Shown piece after piece: positions 37,663 through 47,109 of a stretch of 64,000 bases of DNA. The stretch covers positions 1 through 64,000 of the forward strand of contig JAKQHM010000019.1 of assembly GCA_029572935.1 (NCBI GenBank). The letters are read 5' to 3'. The notes under the pieces are model-generated. The model worked only from the letters and a program-made list of their open reading frames with translations, searched no databases and was not told where the DNA came from. The translations under genes and the position numbers were made by a program. The stretch comes from Bacteroidota bacterium. Lineage in GTDB: Bacteria > Bacteroidota > Bacteroidia > Chitinophagales > Saprospiraceae. The first letter of the stretch is position 1. Each line of letters opens with the position of its first letter.

Positions 37663-38538
37663 ATGGACAATTATACGGCTTTTAAAGGAACACTCATCCC
37701 AATAGGGGGTAATGAAGATAAGGGAAGTGGTCCCAATGAGATGTACACCCACGATTTTATTCAGGAGGGCATTCTGGCCAATGTGGTCAAAGAGAGTGGT
37801 GGCCCCGGCGCACGGATCGTGGTGATCACCACGGCTTCCAGGATACCCCATGAGGTGGGAGAAAACTATCTCTCTGCCTTTCATTCACTGGGTTGCGACA
37901 AGGTCGGCATTCTGGACATCCGCAGTCAGGCTGAGGCTGAATCAGCCACGAGCATGCGACTGATTGAGGAAGCCGATTGTCTTATGTTTTCAGGTGGCGA
38001 TCAGAGCGAAATCATCCGACAGATTGGTGGGACCTTACTGCACGAAATGCTCCTTTCCAAACTAAAGGAGTCCTCATTTGTCCTGGCCGGTACAAGTGCA
38101 GGAGCAATGTGCATGAGCCTCGAGATGATTGCCGGAGGATCTTCTCCAGATGCCCTCAGGAAGGGGAATGTCAAAATGAAAAGGGGGATGGGATTTATCC
38201 CTGAAGCCATCATCGATTCGCATTTTATCCAGCGTGGACGCTTTGGCAGACTGGCGGAAGCCATGGCCCAATTTCCGGAATTGCTGGGCATTGGCCTGGC
38301 AGAAGATACAGCCATTGTCATAAAAAATTCAGATGACTGCAGGGTCATTGGATCCGGAATGGTCATACTGTTTGACGCAACCTGCCTTTCGCACAATCGC
38401 TTTACCGAACTGGCAGCCGAAACGCCACTTTCCATTGCCAATCTTACGACCCACATTCTGGCGCACGGAGACCGTTTCAGCCTTCAACGCCGCAATATTC
38501 AGATCCTGGAGTCAGGGAGTACAGTGCCAATGGGTTAG
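37663..38538 (+). CDS. cphB: cyanophycinase
   Basis: The 291-residue serine hydrolase (peptidase S51 family) cuts cyanophycin to beta-Asp-Arg dipeptides. The nucleophile is Ser145 in AGTSAGAM, with SGGDQSEI ahead of it and DSHFIQRGRFGRL behind. It is transcribed away from cphA, so synthesis and breakdown of the nitrogen store are side by side. A 7-bp stem-loop without a T run (38549-38566) follows the stop codon. Confidence 0.96.
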   Translation: MDNYTAFKGTLIPIGGNEDKGSGPNEMYTHDFIQEGILANVVKESGGPGARIVVITTASRIPHEVGENYLSAFHSLGCDKVGILDIRSQAEAESATSMRLIEEADCLMFSGGDQSEIIRQIGGTLLHEMLLSKLKESSFVLAGTSAGAMCMSLEMIAGGSSPDALRKGNVKMKRGMGFIPEAIIDSHFIQRGRFGRLAEAMAQFPELLGIGLAEDTAIVIKNSDDCRVIGSGMVILFDATCLSHNRFTELAAETPLSIANLTTHILAHGDRFSLQRRNIQILESGSTVPMG

Positions 38539-38955
38539 TCGCGGATGAGCAGGAATTGCTTCCTGCCTTCGTGTCCCATATTCGGGCCAGTTTTGTTTCT
38601 GCCCCTTTGAGGGGTGGAAGTATTTGAATAATCATTAAGGATTATCATTTCAAATCCATTGCCCGCCAGCATTTTCCTTTTATATCCGTCTCACTTTTCT
38701 CCGGCAAACTCAAATTTGTGGAGCTACTTTCCACTCTATTGATTTCCAAAAAAATTCCTGAATTGGCCTTATTTGTATCTGACCTAAATAATAAGTCATC
38801 CTGTTAAGGAAGATCCGACAAGGAAGATCCGACAAGGAAGATCCGACTGGAAATAAAGGCTGTTTGAAGATTTTTCCAATTTCCCGTTTGCCCCCAAATT
38901 TCAGTTTCAGCTTTTCATTAGAAAAAGCAGACCGGGTAAGGTGAAGCAAGGTAAA
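38539..38955. other. 417-bp intergenic region with stem-loops and a triplicated 14-mer
   Basis: The region holds a stem-loop just after cphB, a CCCCTTTGAGGGG palindrome near 38602 and three tandem 14-bp copies at 38806-38847. No gene was supported: the one frame in it (minus, 38710-38949) has no recognisable features. Confidence 0.6.
38806..38847. repeat. tandem 14-bp repeat (AAGGAAGATCCGAC x 3)
   Basis: Three perfect adjacent copies of a 14-bp unit. Nothing is known about its role; it could be slippage-born or a small protein-binding array. Confidence 0.85.
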
Positions 38956-39339
38956 TTACTGAGGCTCGATCCTGAATTCCTGTATAGATCCGGCACTGCC
39001 GGATTCTTCTGCATACAGGGTCAGACGAAATATTTTTCCCTGGGTGCTGGTGTATTGTGCAATGTGGTATTGGGATTCATTGGATCTGGAGGCTCCTTTG
39101 TGCAGAGGATTGATGGATTTGGGAGGATTGGCTTCCACAAAAGAGCGAATGGCCTGAATGGCTTCAGCTTTATCCAGATAAGCCACCCTGCCGTTGTGAC
39201 TGTATTCCACCTTTTTGTCCATCAGATTAAGCAAGGCATTGTAATCCAATCGGACTATCGCATCAAATGCCGGATGTCGGGTCTGAGCATCCGCGTGGAT
39301 CATGAAAGCCAGCCATAGGAAAATGGTGATTTTGGACAT
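38956..39339 (-). CDS. DUF4783 / NTF2-like secreted protein
   Basis: The 127-residue protein has a short signal peptide (MSKITIFLWLAFMIHADAQ) and the layout of DUF4783: a first helix, LLNLMDKKVEYSHNGRVAYLDKAEA, then a beta-sheet ending in IQEFRIEP. The NTF2-like cone fold often binds small ligands, but no function is assigned. It is monocistronic and divergent from gpmI. Confidence 0.8.
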   Translation of the reverse strand: MSKITIFLWLAFMIHADAQTRHPAFDAIVRLDYNALLNLMDKKVEYSHNGRVAYLDKAEAIQAIRSFVEANPPKSINPLHKGASRSNESQYHIAQYTSTQGKIFRLTLYAEESGSAGSIQEFRIEPQ

Positions 39340-39459
39340 CTTAATCTTTCGTCTAAAAACGTAAATTTAAGCATATTCGTTCCTCTTCCAGAAAATTATT
39401 TAAGTGCCGGACCGTTAAAAAACCGCAACTTTCGCTTTGTTAGAGACGTTTGAAGGCTT

Positions 39460-40998
39460 ATGAACAAAGTCATGCTTGTCGTATTGGATGGCTGGGGACT
39501 TGGACAGGTCCCGGAGGCAGATGCCATTCATCAGGCCCGCACCCCATTTGTGGATCAACTGATGAATTCCCAACCCTGGTCCACCCTGGTGACTCATGGG
39601 GAATCAGTGGGACTGCCCAGGGGCCAGTTTGGAAATTCGGAAGTCGGACACATCCATCTGGGTGCCGGAAGAACAGTTTATCAGGATCTTGGACTCATCG
39701 ATCATGCCATCCAGAGTGGCAGTCTGGCACAAAATGCCGTGCTGGAGGATCTGGTACAATATTGTCAGGTCAACCAAAAGCCTGTGCACCTTATCGGTCT
39801 GGTTTCAGATGGAGGAGTACACAGCCACATTCAGCACCTGATGGGACTGATCGAAATTCTGGAGAACAAAGGTGTGGAACGCATCTTTGTACATGCCATT
39901 CTGGACGGGCGGGATACGGATCCTCATGCAGGCAGGCATTATCTGCGACAATTGGGAGATTTTTTGAATGGAAGGAAGTCGCGCCTGGTCAGTATCATTG
40001 GACGCTACTATGCAATGGACAGAGATAAGAGATGGGAACGCACTGCCGAAGCCTATGCATTATATACCCGCGGAGAAGGTCTCCTGAGCCAAGATCTGGT
40101 ATCCAGCCTGGAACAAAGTTACCGGGACGGGGTCACTGACGAATTTGTAAAGGCCACACTGTTAGAGGCAGCCTTTTCCGGAAAGCAATTTATACAGGCA
40201 AATGATGCTGTGTTGTGTTTTAATTTCAGAACAGACCGGCTCCGTCAATTGACAGAGGTGCTGACCCAAAAATCCCATACGGAGCAAAATATGGCTCCTC
40301 TGCCCCTGCAATACGTCACGATGACCCGCTATGATGAAACCTACCGGGGAGTCAAGGTGATCTTTGAAAAACAAGACCTTAAAGAAACTTTGGGAGAAAT
40401 GGTCTCTCGTTATGGAGGCACACAACTTAGGATTGCGGAAACGGAAAAATATCCTCATGTCAGCTTTTTTTTCAGTGGAGGAAGAGAAGCCGTATTTGCT
40501 GGTGAAAAGAGAATACTGATTCCCTCTCCCAAGGTAGCAACTTACGACTTACAGCCCGAGATGTCCGCTGATGCAGTCACCCTTGCTTTGATTCGCGAAA
40601 TAGAGGAAAACGCGCCCGATTTTATATGTGTCAACTACGCCAACACGGATATGGTCGGACACACGGGTGTTTTTGATGCAGTCATTAAGGCAGCTGAAAC
40701 AGTGGACCATTGCCTGAGCAGTATGATCCCCGTTGCTTTAAAATCCGAATACCGGATTATCGTATTGGCAGATCATGGCAACGGGGAGCTAATGGTCAAT
40801 CCGGACGGAACCCCACATACCGCTCACACCATGAATCCTGTCCCCTGTATTCTGATAGGGGATCAGACTGGTTTAAAAATCAAAAATGGCGGTCTGGCTG
40901 ATATTGCCCCAACCCTGCTGGAGCTCATGGGCCTTCCCGTCCCTGCATCCATGACAGGTCAATCTCTTTTGGTGCATGGTGAAAACAAAGACCGGTAA
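39460..40998 (+). CDS. gpmI: 2,3-bisphosphoglycerate-independent phosphoglycerate mutase
   Basis: The 512-residue glycolytic enzyme interconverts 3- and 2-phosphoglycerate. Metal and phosphate residues are visible: Asp10 in VVLDGWG, the phosphoserine Ser60 in GQFGNSEVGH, ILDGRDTDP, and NYANTDMVGHTG. It is the first gene of a cluster with the Big_5-type lipoprotein (28-nt gap), lptB and two small lipoproteins. Confidence 0.96.
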   Translation: MNKVMLVVLDGWGLGQVPEADAIHQARTPFVDQLMNSQPWSTLVTHGESVGLPRGQFGNSEVGHIHLGAGRTVYQDLGLIDHAIQSGSLAQNAVLEDLVQYCQVNQKPVHLIGLVSDGGVHSHIQHLMGLIEILENKGVERIFVHAILDGRDTDPHAGRHYLRQLGDFLNGRKSRLVSIIGRYYAMDRDKRWERTAEAYALYTRGEGLLSQDLVSSLEQSYRDGVTDEFVKATLLEAAFSGKQFIQANDAVLCFNFRTDRLRQLTEVLTQKSHTEQNMAPLPLQYVTMTRYDETYRGVKVIFEKQDLKETLGEMVSRYGGTQLRIAETEKYPHVSFFFSGGREAVFAGEKRILIPSPKVATYDLQPEMSADAVTLALIREIEENAPDFICVNYANTDMVGHTGVFDAVIKAAETVDHCLSSMIPVALKSEYRIIVLADHGNGELMVNPDGTPHTAHTMNPVPCILIGDQTGLKIKNGGLADIAPTLLELMGLPVPASMTGQSLLVHGENKDR

Positions 40999-41026
40999 AA
41001 TGGGCCTTTCATTTCTTGAGGATAGC

Positions 41027-42589
41027 ATGAACCGTATTTTTTGTCTGTGCATACTGGGTTTGGGAATATCGGCCTGCGCACGTATAGAAGGACTTACTGG
41101 TGGACCCAAGGACACAGAGCCACCCCAGGTGATATGGGAAAAATCCAGTTCCAATCTTCAAACTTCTTTCAACCCCCGAGAAATCAGACTGAGTTTCAGT
41201 GAATATATTGCCCTCAACAACATTCAGCAAAACCTCGTCATCACGCCCACGCTCCAGCACAACCCAAAATTTCGATTAAAAGGGAAAACCCTTACCATCC
41301 AACTGGACGAAAATGAAGTATTGCGCGATAACACTACTTATGTTTTTCAGTTTGGTGAATCAGTGCGAGACATCACTGAACGCAATCCTGCCAAAAACCT
41401 CAAGTTTATCTTTTCTACCGGTGAGAAAATTGATTCTTTGGGCATCAGCGGCAGTGTATTTCTGGCGGAAACCATGGAGCCTGCCAAAAACACCCTGGTA
41501 TCCCTCTATTTTGGAGAATCAGATTCTGCTTTTACCCAAAGAAAGCCGGATCTCTTTACCCGGACCTCCGACAATGGCTCCTTTTCAGTTCAATATCTCA
41601 AAGCAGGAACATACCGCCTATTTGCACTGGCTGACAACAACCAGAATTTATATTACGATCTGCCGGATGAATCATTTGCCTTTATGAACGCACCGGTCAG
41701 CTTGGACGGAGATACATCCGGTCCTGTCAATCTGTTTATGTCGGCCAGTCCATTGCCGGCTAAAATTGCACGCAAGACTGGCGGAAACGGGGAGGTCAGA
41801 CTGATATTCAACCGCAAGGTAAATTCTTTTGAATGGCAGGCAGAGTCAGTCACCTACAGGCGCACAAAGTTTTACGGAGACAGTTTGATCCTATGGTATC
41901 AGGCTGTAGATTCCGTTCGGAGCATCCTGAGTTACGATGATTCCCGGGACAGTTTGGATCTTCCTCCTTTTAAATTTGACCGATCGCGTCCAGCCTCTTT
42001 TAAGGCTAAAATTTTCACGCGACTGATCAAGCCCAATGGTCAGGTCAAGCTGGAGTGCGGGCTTCCTGTTTCGATGTTCAATCCGGAGGGCATACGAACC
42101 TACCCGGCATTGCCTATCAGCGTAGTGCCGGACAGCATAGATCCCTCTACACTGAAGCTGGATCTGAATACCGGAAAAAGGGAAAAATTTTACCTGGTAC
42201 TCGATTCTGCCTGTATTCAGCTTGTGGACGGAGCATTCAATCAACCGGACAGCCTTGAGTATACGGTTTTGAAACGGGAAGCCTTGTCAACATTATTGTT
42301 GCGACTTCAGGGCTTGAAGCCTGGTATCTCCTATCTGATCCAGATCAGGGAGAAAAAACGATTGGTCCATGAAACTTTTATTGAACCCTCAGAGTCAGTC
42401 TGGTCCGGGACCTTCAGTAATTTGGATCCCGGAAAATACCAGTTGTACCTCATCGAAGATGAAAACAAAAATAAAACCTGGGATCCCGGCTCGTATCCCC
42501 AACGGCGACAGCCTGAAAAGATCAGCGTTTGGCCTATGGAAGAACTGAGGCCGGACTGGGAAATTGAACAGAAAATAACTTTGGAATAA
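41027..42589 (+). CDS. lipoprotein with N-terminal Ig-like (Big_5) domain
   Basis: The 520-residue protein has a lipobox ISAC (start ATG 41027, preceded by TTGAGGA) and begins [10 protein letters not shown], the hallmark of Bacteroidota lipoproteins with an N-terminal Ig-like Big_5 domain, followed by FSEYIALNN and the [14 protein letters not shown] stretch. It lies between gpmI and lptB, with its stop overlapping the lptB start (TAATG). The tight coupling suggests a link to lipopolysaccharide export or surface structure (inference). Confidence 0.8.
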   Translation: MNRIFCLCILGLGISACARIEGLTGGPKDTEPPQVIWEKSSSNLQTSFNPREIRLSFSEYIALNNIQQNLVITPTLQHNPKFRLKGKTLTIQLDENEVLRDNTTYVFQFGESVRDITERNPAKNLKFIFSTGEKIDSLGISGSVFLAETMEPAKNTLVSLYFGESDSAFTQRKPDLFTRTSDNGSFSVQYLKAGTYRLFALADNNQNLYYDLPDESFAFMNAPVSLDGDTSGPVNLFMSASPLPAKIARKTGGNGEVRLIFNRKVNSFEWQAESVTYRRTKFYGDSLILWYQAVDSVRSILSYDDSRDSLDLPPFKFDRSRPASFKAKIFTRLIKPNGQVKLECGLPVSMFNPEGIRTYPALPISVVPDSIDPSTLKLDLNTGKREKFYLVLDSACIQLVDGAFNQPDSLEYTVLKREALSTLLLRLQGLKPGISYLIQIREKKRLVHETFIEPSESVWSGTFSNLDPGKYQLYLIEDENKNKTWDPGSYPQRRQPEKISVWPMEELRPDWEIEQKITLE

Positions 42590-43332
42590 TGCAACTGCGC
42601 ACGACAGAATTATTTAAAAAATACGGAGCCCGGACGGTGGTCAGCGGAGTATCCATTCAACTGGAGCAGGGTGAAATCGTCGGACTGCTGGGACCCAATG
42701 GAGCAGGTAAAACAACCACGTTCTACATGATCGTAGGATTCATCACGCCCAACGAAGGAAAAGTTTTTCTGGACGATATGGAGATCACCCATGATCCCAT
42801 GTACATCCGGGCCCGGAAAGGAGTGGGCTACCTGCCTCAGGAACCCTCTGTATTCCGGAAGCTCAGCGTGGAAGATAACATCAAGGCAATCCTTGAAATG
42901 ACAGGCATCAGTCGTCAGGAACAGAGAGACAGATTGGAAAATCTGATCGATGAATTTGCCTTGCACAAGGTGAGAAAAAATCCCGGAGATTCGCTTTCCG
43001 GAGGCGAGCGACGGCGCACCGAAATAGCCAGGGCACTGGCATCCAATCCCAGGTTCATCCTGCTCGATGAACCCTTTGCCGGTATTGATCCAATCGCTGT
43101 GGAAGATATTCAATCTATTGTGGAAAAACTGAAACACAAGAACATCGGCATTCTCATTACAGACCACAATGTACAGGAGACTCTTTCCATCACGGACCGC
43201 GCTTATCTGATCTTTGAAGGCAAGATCCTGATGAGCGGGACAGCAGAGGAGCTGGCTGCAGATGAGCGGGTTCGCAAGGTTTATCTGGGACAGAGTTTTG
43301 AACTGAAAAAGAAGAAAACTTTTATGGGATGA
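42589..43332 (+). CDS. lptB: LPS export ABC transporter ATP-binding protein
   Basis: The 247-residue ATPase powers the LptBFG complex that extracts LPS from the inner membrane. Walker A is GPNGAGKTT at 35-43, followed by [14 protein letters not shown], the signature LSGGERRR, Walker [14 protein letters not shown] and the switch DHNV. These are the features that separate LptB from branched-chain amino acid ATPases. lptF/G are elsewhere in the genome. It overlaps the upstream gene by one base and the downstream one by four. Confidence 0.95.
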   Translation: MQLRTTELFKKYGARTVVSGVSIQLEQGEIVGLLGPNGAGKTTTFYMIVGFITPNEGKVFLDDMEITHDPMYIRARKGVGYLPQEPSVFRKLSVEDNIKAILEMTGISRQEQRDRLENLIDEFALHKVRKNPGDSLSGGERRRTEIARALASNPRFILLDEPFAGIDPIAVEDIQSIVEKLKHKNIGILITDHNVQETLSITDRAYLIFEGKILMSGTAEELAADERVRKVYLGQSFELKKKKTFMG

Positions 43333-43565
43333 AATATTATCCTGCCATAATTTTTGTGCTTTTTTGTACCTCCTGTGGAGGAGATGCAAACGAGGCTGAC
43401 ATCCGTTCTTTTCAAATAGCGGACAGCCTTTTTCAACGACATACCTCCGATTATTTCAAGGAAGCGGATTCATTGTGCAGGCAGATGAATGATACACAGT
43501 TGCCGTATTGGGTAGATTCCTTGCTCCAACAAAGGAGGAAGGAAGTGGAAATGTTGAGAAAATGA
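43329..43565 (+). CDS. small lipoprotein A in the lptB operon
   Basis: The 78-residue product has a signal peptide with lipobox CTSC, then a short charged helix-forming tail ([20 protein letters not shown]). It begins with ATGA overlapping lptB and ends with ATGA overlapping the next small lipoprotein. No family known to me. Position suggests a partner in LPS export, but this is only inferred from coupling. Confidence 0.7.
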   Translation: MKYYPAIIFVLFCTSCGGDANEADIRSFQIADSLFQRHTSDYFKEADSLCRQMNDTQLPYWVDSLLQQRRKEVEMLRK

Positions 43566-43897
43566 GAAACCGGATTTTTTATTACTGTTTCGTTTTGGGA
43601 GTGGCTTTACTTGGGTGCGGTCCAGCTGACGATCAAAAAATCGCTGCCCTGGCAGAACGTAAGTTAATGGAACGCAAGGAAAAGTTTTTCCTGGAGCGAA
43701 TGCAGGAATGCAGCAGGAGAACGATGAGTAGAGCGCAGGCCATTGCAGATTCCATTCTGAGAATTGAATCCAAAATCCAAAAATTTGACAGCATCCCGGT
43801 ACCATACGATACATTCAAGCCTGATCGACCGGAGATTCAGTTTCCTGAATTTGTGCGACCTGAACGCAGGGCAGCAGATAGCTTATCCGGAAAATAA
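43562..43897 (+). CDS. small lipoprotein B in the lptB operon
   Basis: The 111-residue product starts at ATG 43562, within the stop of the previous gene (ATGA). It has a signal segment with lipobox LLGC, a basic coiled-coil-like helix (ALAERKLMERKEKFFLERMQ) and a proline-rich tail. It is not clearly homologous to lipoprotein A beyond the shared lipoprotein plan. Function unknown. Confidence 0.7.
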   Translation: MRNRIFYYCFVLGVALLGCGPADDQKIAALAERKLMERKEKFFLERMQECSRRTMSRAQAIADSILRIESKIQKFDSIPVPYDTFKPDRPEIQFPEFVRPERRAADSLSGK

Positions 43898-44002
43898 CCT
43901 CCGAGAACAGAAAGATTAACTGATAGAGATTTTAACTTTGTACGAAAGATAAAAGTTTGTCTCAGGCATCTTCTGCCGATGAAGTGGCAACCTGCCTTAA
44001 CG

Positions 44003-44839
44003 CTATTTTATGAGTTTGGCTTCTGCCGCCTGAAGAACGTATTTTTTCGATTCGCCCAGACTGATAAAGCCCACAGCGGCGCAATTCTCAGCTACCCACA
44101 AATTATTATCCTGAGCGGGCAGGGTGAATTCAAATGATTTGGAAATGCTTTCTCCTTTTTTCATCGAATCGGCAATCTTGATGCCCCCTACCGGAGTCAG
44201 TGCTTTGCGCAACACGTGTTCCTGAATGTAGTTGGGAATTTTTCCCGTGAGACTCAATTGGGTGATGCTGATGTCTGATTCAGTCACAACCGCGTGGGCA
44301 TGCACCGGTTCATCGATGTCCTGTCTGGCAATGGCGGTTAAAGTCATATTCATTTTTCTGCTGAGGCTGTCGTAATCCATGGCGATTCTGAGATCGGCCT
44401 GGTGGGTTGCGAGGAGCTCTTTCTCTACAAAGTTATTCCAGGTGTCTGGGCGACTGATGCGGATGTTTCTGTTGGGTGTAAAAAGATTTCGGTTGAATGC
44501 AGCTTCCGGTTTTGCACCGCGGCCCAGAAATATTTCAATGTTTTCGGCATCATCTGTGTAGAGATTGGGATCTGCCGGATCCACAGGTGCAGATAGAAAT
44601 TTTGAATGTAGTCCCACTACCACGACATTGTCGGGATATTTGTCCAGAATGGCCTTGAGTTCGGCAGAACCAGCAGGGCAGTTGGTACAGGAAGCGCCTG
44701 TGAACTCCTCTATCAGGATTACTCTTTCTGATTTTATGTTGCCACTGTCCGGAATCGGAACGGGTTGTTCCCATTCTGAGCAGGATGCAAAAAAAAGAAT
44801 AACAGTGACTGCGATGAGAAGCGGATTCTTCATTTTCAT
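44003..44839 (-). CDS. Omp28-like lipoprotein with thioredoxin-type CxxC
   Basis: The 278-residue protein begins MKMKNPLLIAV with lipobox FASC. Its N-terminal half, VILIEEFTGASCTNCPAGS, carries a CTNC motif in a thioredoxin-like fold, as in the Omp28 family of Bacteroidota. The C-terminal half is a beta-sandwich-like region. Starts upstream of 44839 would overlap the DUF6029 gene and lack a signal. It follows the DUF6029 gene by 31 nt on the same strand. Confidence 0.82.
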   Translation of the reverse strand: MKMKNPLLIAVTVILFFASCSEWEQPVPIPDSGNIKSERVILIEEFTGASCTNCPAGSAELKAILDKYPDNVVVVGLHSKFLSAPVDPADPNLYTDDAENIEIFLGRGAKPEAAFNRNLFTPNRNIRISRPDTWNNFVEKELLATHQADLRIAMDYDSLSRKMNMTLTAIARQDIDEPVHAHAVVTESDISITQLSLTGKIPNYIQEHVLRKALTPVGGIKIADSMKKGESISKSFEFTLPAQDNNLWVAENCAAVGFISLGESKKYVLQAAEAKLIK

Positions 44840-44870
44840 ATCAGATATACAAGTGATAAATAAAAGTCCA

Positions 44871-46520
44871 TTAAAAATTGGAAGTGATCGATGCACGTAA
44901 TCCACTGAATGCGGGTTCCAGCCTGCAAATACCACCTGAACAAACTATCCCCTGGATTTGCTTGACATAGCGCAAACCGATGCGGTTGTTTCCATAATTG
45001 AAAACCATGCCTGCCGTTGGATAAAAAAGTTTTTTTCCATCCTTGGGATGATAGGTGTTGTACATACCTGACAATTCAAATAGCCAGTGGGGGCTGATAC
45101 CCAGTTCTGCCAGTCCATATACCCAGGACCCTATGTCGTGTTTGTTGTGCATATATTGGGTTTCTATGCGCAGGGAAGTTTTTTCATTAAAGTAATAAAG
45201 GAATTCAGCATAAGGAGTCCAGGTTTTGACTTTTGGCTCTGTGGCAGGTTTGCCAAAATACAAAGATACGTTGACTTCCTGTCGCTGCAGACCAACCGAC
45301 ATTTGATAAGCATCTTCCTGTTTGTAAACGATCTCTCCGTTGATTTCCTTATAAAACTGTTCATCAAAATTAAGATCCCGGATGTCAGATATGTTTAGAG
45401 AAAAATTCCAATGGCTGCCCAGGCTGTACTTGAAGTCGATCTGGTAGGCCATTTCATTTAAGAACTGGGTGGCAGGGAAATAATAAGAAGTGAGGCGATA
45501 AGTGTTGATGCGCGCCATGGGTGGAATGTAGGCGATCAGTCCCCGGTTTGCTGCCAGAGGGTCTATCCTGTGGTCCGCGCGAAAATCAAAACCATCTGTT
45601 CGTTTTCCCTCCAGGGTGATGCCGAGGTTGTGTGCGGCATAGCCAATGCTCGTGTAAAATACGCTTCCATTCGTTCTTTCATATTTTCCGAGACTGGTTT
45701 CGCCTTTTGGCAAAGATCGGATGGCCAGTGGGTTGTAAATCAAAGAGGAGGGTTTAAAAGCCGCTTCTGCATACCAGCTGATGGGACCGTAGTTGAGCGT
45801 ATTATAAAATGTAAATGCATTGGTGTTGTAACTTGGATTGAATTGGTCCACCAGCAGATATCCGGAAGATATGTTGGCCTGATCCTGCACCTGCTCGTCC
45901 GAAAAGGTCCGGTTGATGAATCCGGCACCCGGAGCGATGGACCACTTACTGCTGTCCGAAGGGGCATAAAACCCATTAATCATTGCGCCCTTAATGACAG
46001 AGTTGTACACGCTGAACAGGTTGCGTTGTTTACCCGTGAAGGCTTTGGCACTCCAGTTGTCGTTGATGGTATATTTCACGGAGGCACCCAGGAGCGCATT
46101 GTCGATCAACTGAGAGCGTTCTTCCCAGGCGCGGTAGATGATCCCGGATCCGATCTGATCGTACAGATAACCCACGGTCATGTCCAGACGGTTGATCTCC
46201 TTGTTGATGAACCATCTTCCTATTCCCTGGGCCGTGTAAGAACCCTGGGGATAGAGCAGGTTGGAATTATTAAAAAGGTCAAAGCGGACTCCTGCGTTGA
46301 AACCTGCGTAGGACGCGTTGAGGTCGAACCAGGTTTCAGCACCAAACAGCTGATAATCGTATTGTGGGATGTTGGCAGCCCCAATCTGGCTGTCTCTGAG
46401 GAAGACGTTGGCGTTGGCCTGAAAACCGCCAAAAACCAATAGGGATTCCTGGCTGGCTGCACGGGTAAGAATAAGGCTTAAACAACTGAATATGATGGCC
46501 TTAGAAAGTTGGTTAATCAT
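44871..46520 (-). CDS. outer-membrane beta-barrel protein (DUF6029-like)
   Basis: The 549-residue protein has a signal peptide (ending LTRAASQ) and the alternating aromatic strands of a porin-like barrel, ending in an aromatic C terminus (SITSNF). Segments such as QANANVFLRDSQIGA and FDLNASYAGFNAGVRFDLFN resemble DUF6029. It is cotranscribed with the Omp28-like gene and divergent from a TlpA gene, a recurring trio in the phylum as I recall it. Confidence 0.78.
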   Translation of the reverse strand: MINQLSKAIIFSCLSLILTRAASQESLLVFGGFQANANVFLRDSQIGAANIPQYDYQLFGAETWFDLNASYAGFNAGVRFDLFNNSNLLYPQGSYTAQGIGRWFINKEINRLDMTVGYLYDQIGSGIIYRAWEERSQLIDNALLGASVKYTINDNWSAKAFTGKQRNLFSVYNSVIKGAMINGFYAPSDSSKWSIAPGAGFINRTFSDEQVQDQANISSGYLLVDQFNPSYNTNAFTFYNTLNYGPISWYAEAAFKPSSLIYNPLAIRSLPKGETSLGKYERTNGSVFYTSIGYAAHNLGITLEGKRTDGFDFRADHRIDPLAANRGLIAYIPPMARINTYRLTSYYFPATQFLNEMAYQIDFKYSLGSHWNFSLNISDIRDLNFDEQFYKEINGEIVYKQEDAYQMSVGLQRQEVNVSLYFGKPATEPKVKTWTPYAEFLYYFNEKTSLRIETQYMHNKHDIGSWVYGLAELGISPHWLFELSGMYNTYHPKDGKKLFYPTAGMVFNYGNNRIGLRYVKQIQGIVCSGGICRLEPAFSGLRASITSNF

Positions 46521-46600
46521 TCGTTAAATTCAATTTCAGGCCCCAAATTAGTGGAATTAATCCATCAACTTTACGTTTTTATTATCTAAAACAGTCTTCC

Positions 46601-47089
46601 ATGTCCACATTAAAATCTTTCTTAATCTGTATTTCTATCGCATTGTTCTCTTTTACCCCTTCTGAAAGGAAATTTCCTGCTTTGACGCTTAAGACCCTGG
46701 ATGGCCGTGCCTATGATATGAACAAGAGTTTTTCAAAAAATAAACTCACTGTCATCAGTTTTTGGGCAACTTGGTGTTCACCTTGCAAGAAAGAGCTGGA
46801 TGCGATGAAGAGCCTGTATAAGAATTGGAAAGAAAGTGGCATAGAAGTAGTGGCCGTTACCATTGACGACATCCAACAACTCAATAAAGTAAAGCCAATG
46901 GTAGAACAAAAGAAATGGGATTACACCGTTCTATCTGATGTCAACCGCGAAAGCCTCAAAAAACTGGGTTTCCAATCGGTACCTCAGACCTTTGTCGTAG
47001 ATGCGGGCGGAAATATCGTTTATTCTCATTCCGGATACACCCCTGGTGATGAGCACAGCCTCGATAAGAAACTGAAGTCCATGCTTTGA
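46601..47089 (+). CDS. TlpA-family thiol-disulfide reductase
   Basis: The 162-residue secreted thioredoxin-fold protein has Cys59 and Cys62 in FWATWCSPCKKE, the cis-proline loop FQSVPQTFVVD, and a signal peptide at the N terminus. It acts in the periplasm on disulfides, likely of partners such as the CTNC-bearing Omp28-like protein encoded across the divergent promoter region (inference). Confidence 0.9.
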   Translation: MSTLKSFLICISIALFSFTPSERKFPALTLKTLDGRAYDMNKSFSKNKLTVISFWATWCSPCKKELDAMKSLYKNWKESGIEVVAVTIDDIQQLNKVKPMVEQKKWDYTVLSDVNRESLKKLGFQSVPQTFVVDAGGNIVYSHSGYTPGDEHSLDKKLKSML

Positions 47090-47109
47090 TTGAGATCGGA
47101 TCTGAGCTT

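Noticed and set aside
38710-38949. Possible 79-residue minus-strand gene
   Set aside because: It overlaps the tandem 14-mer repeat, has no motif or ribosome binding site, and no neighbour supports it.
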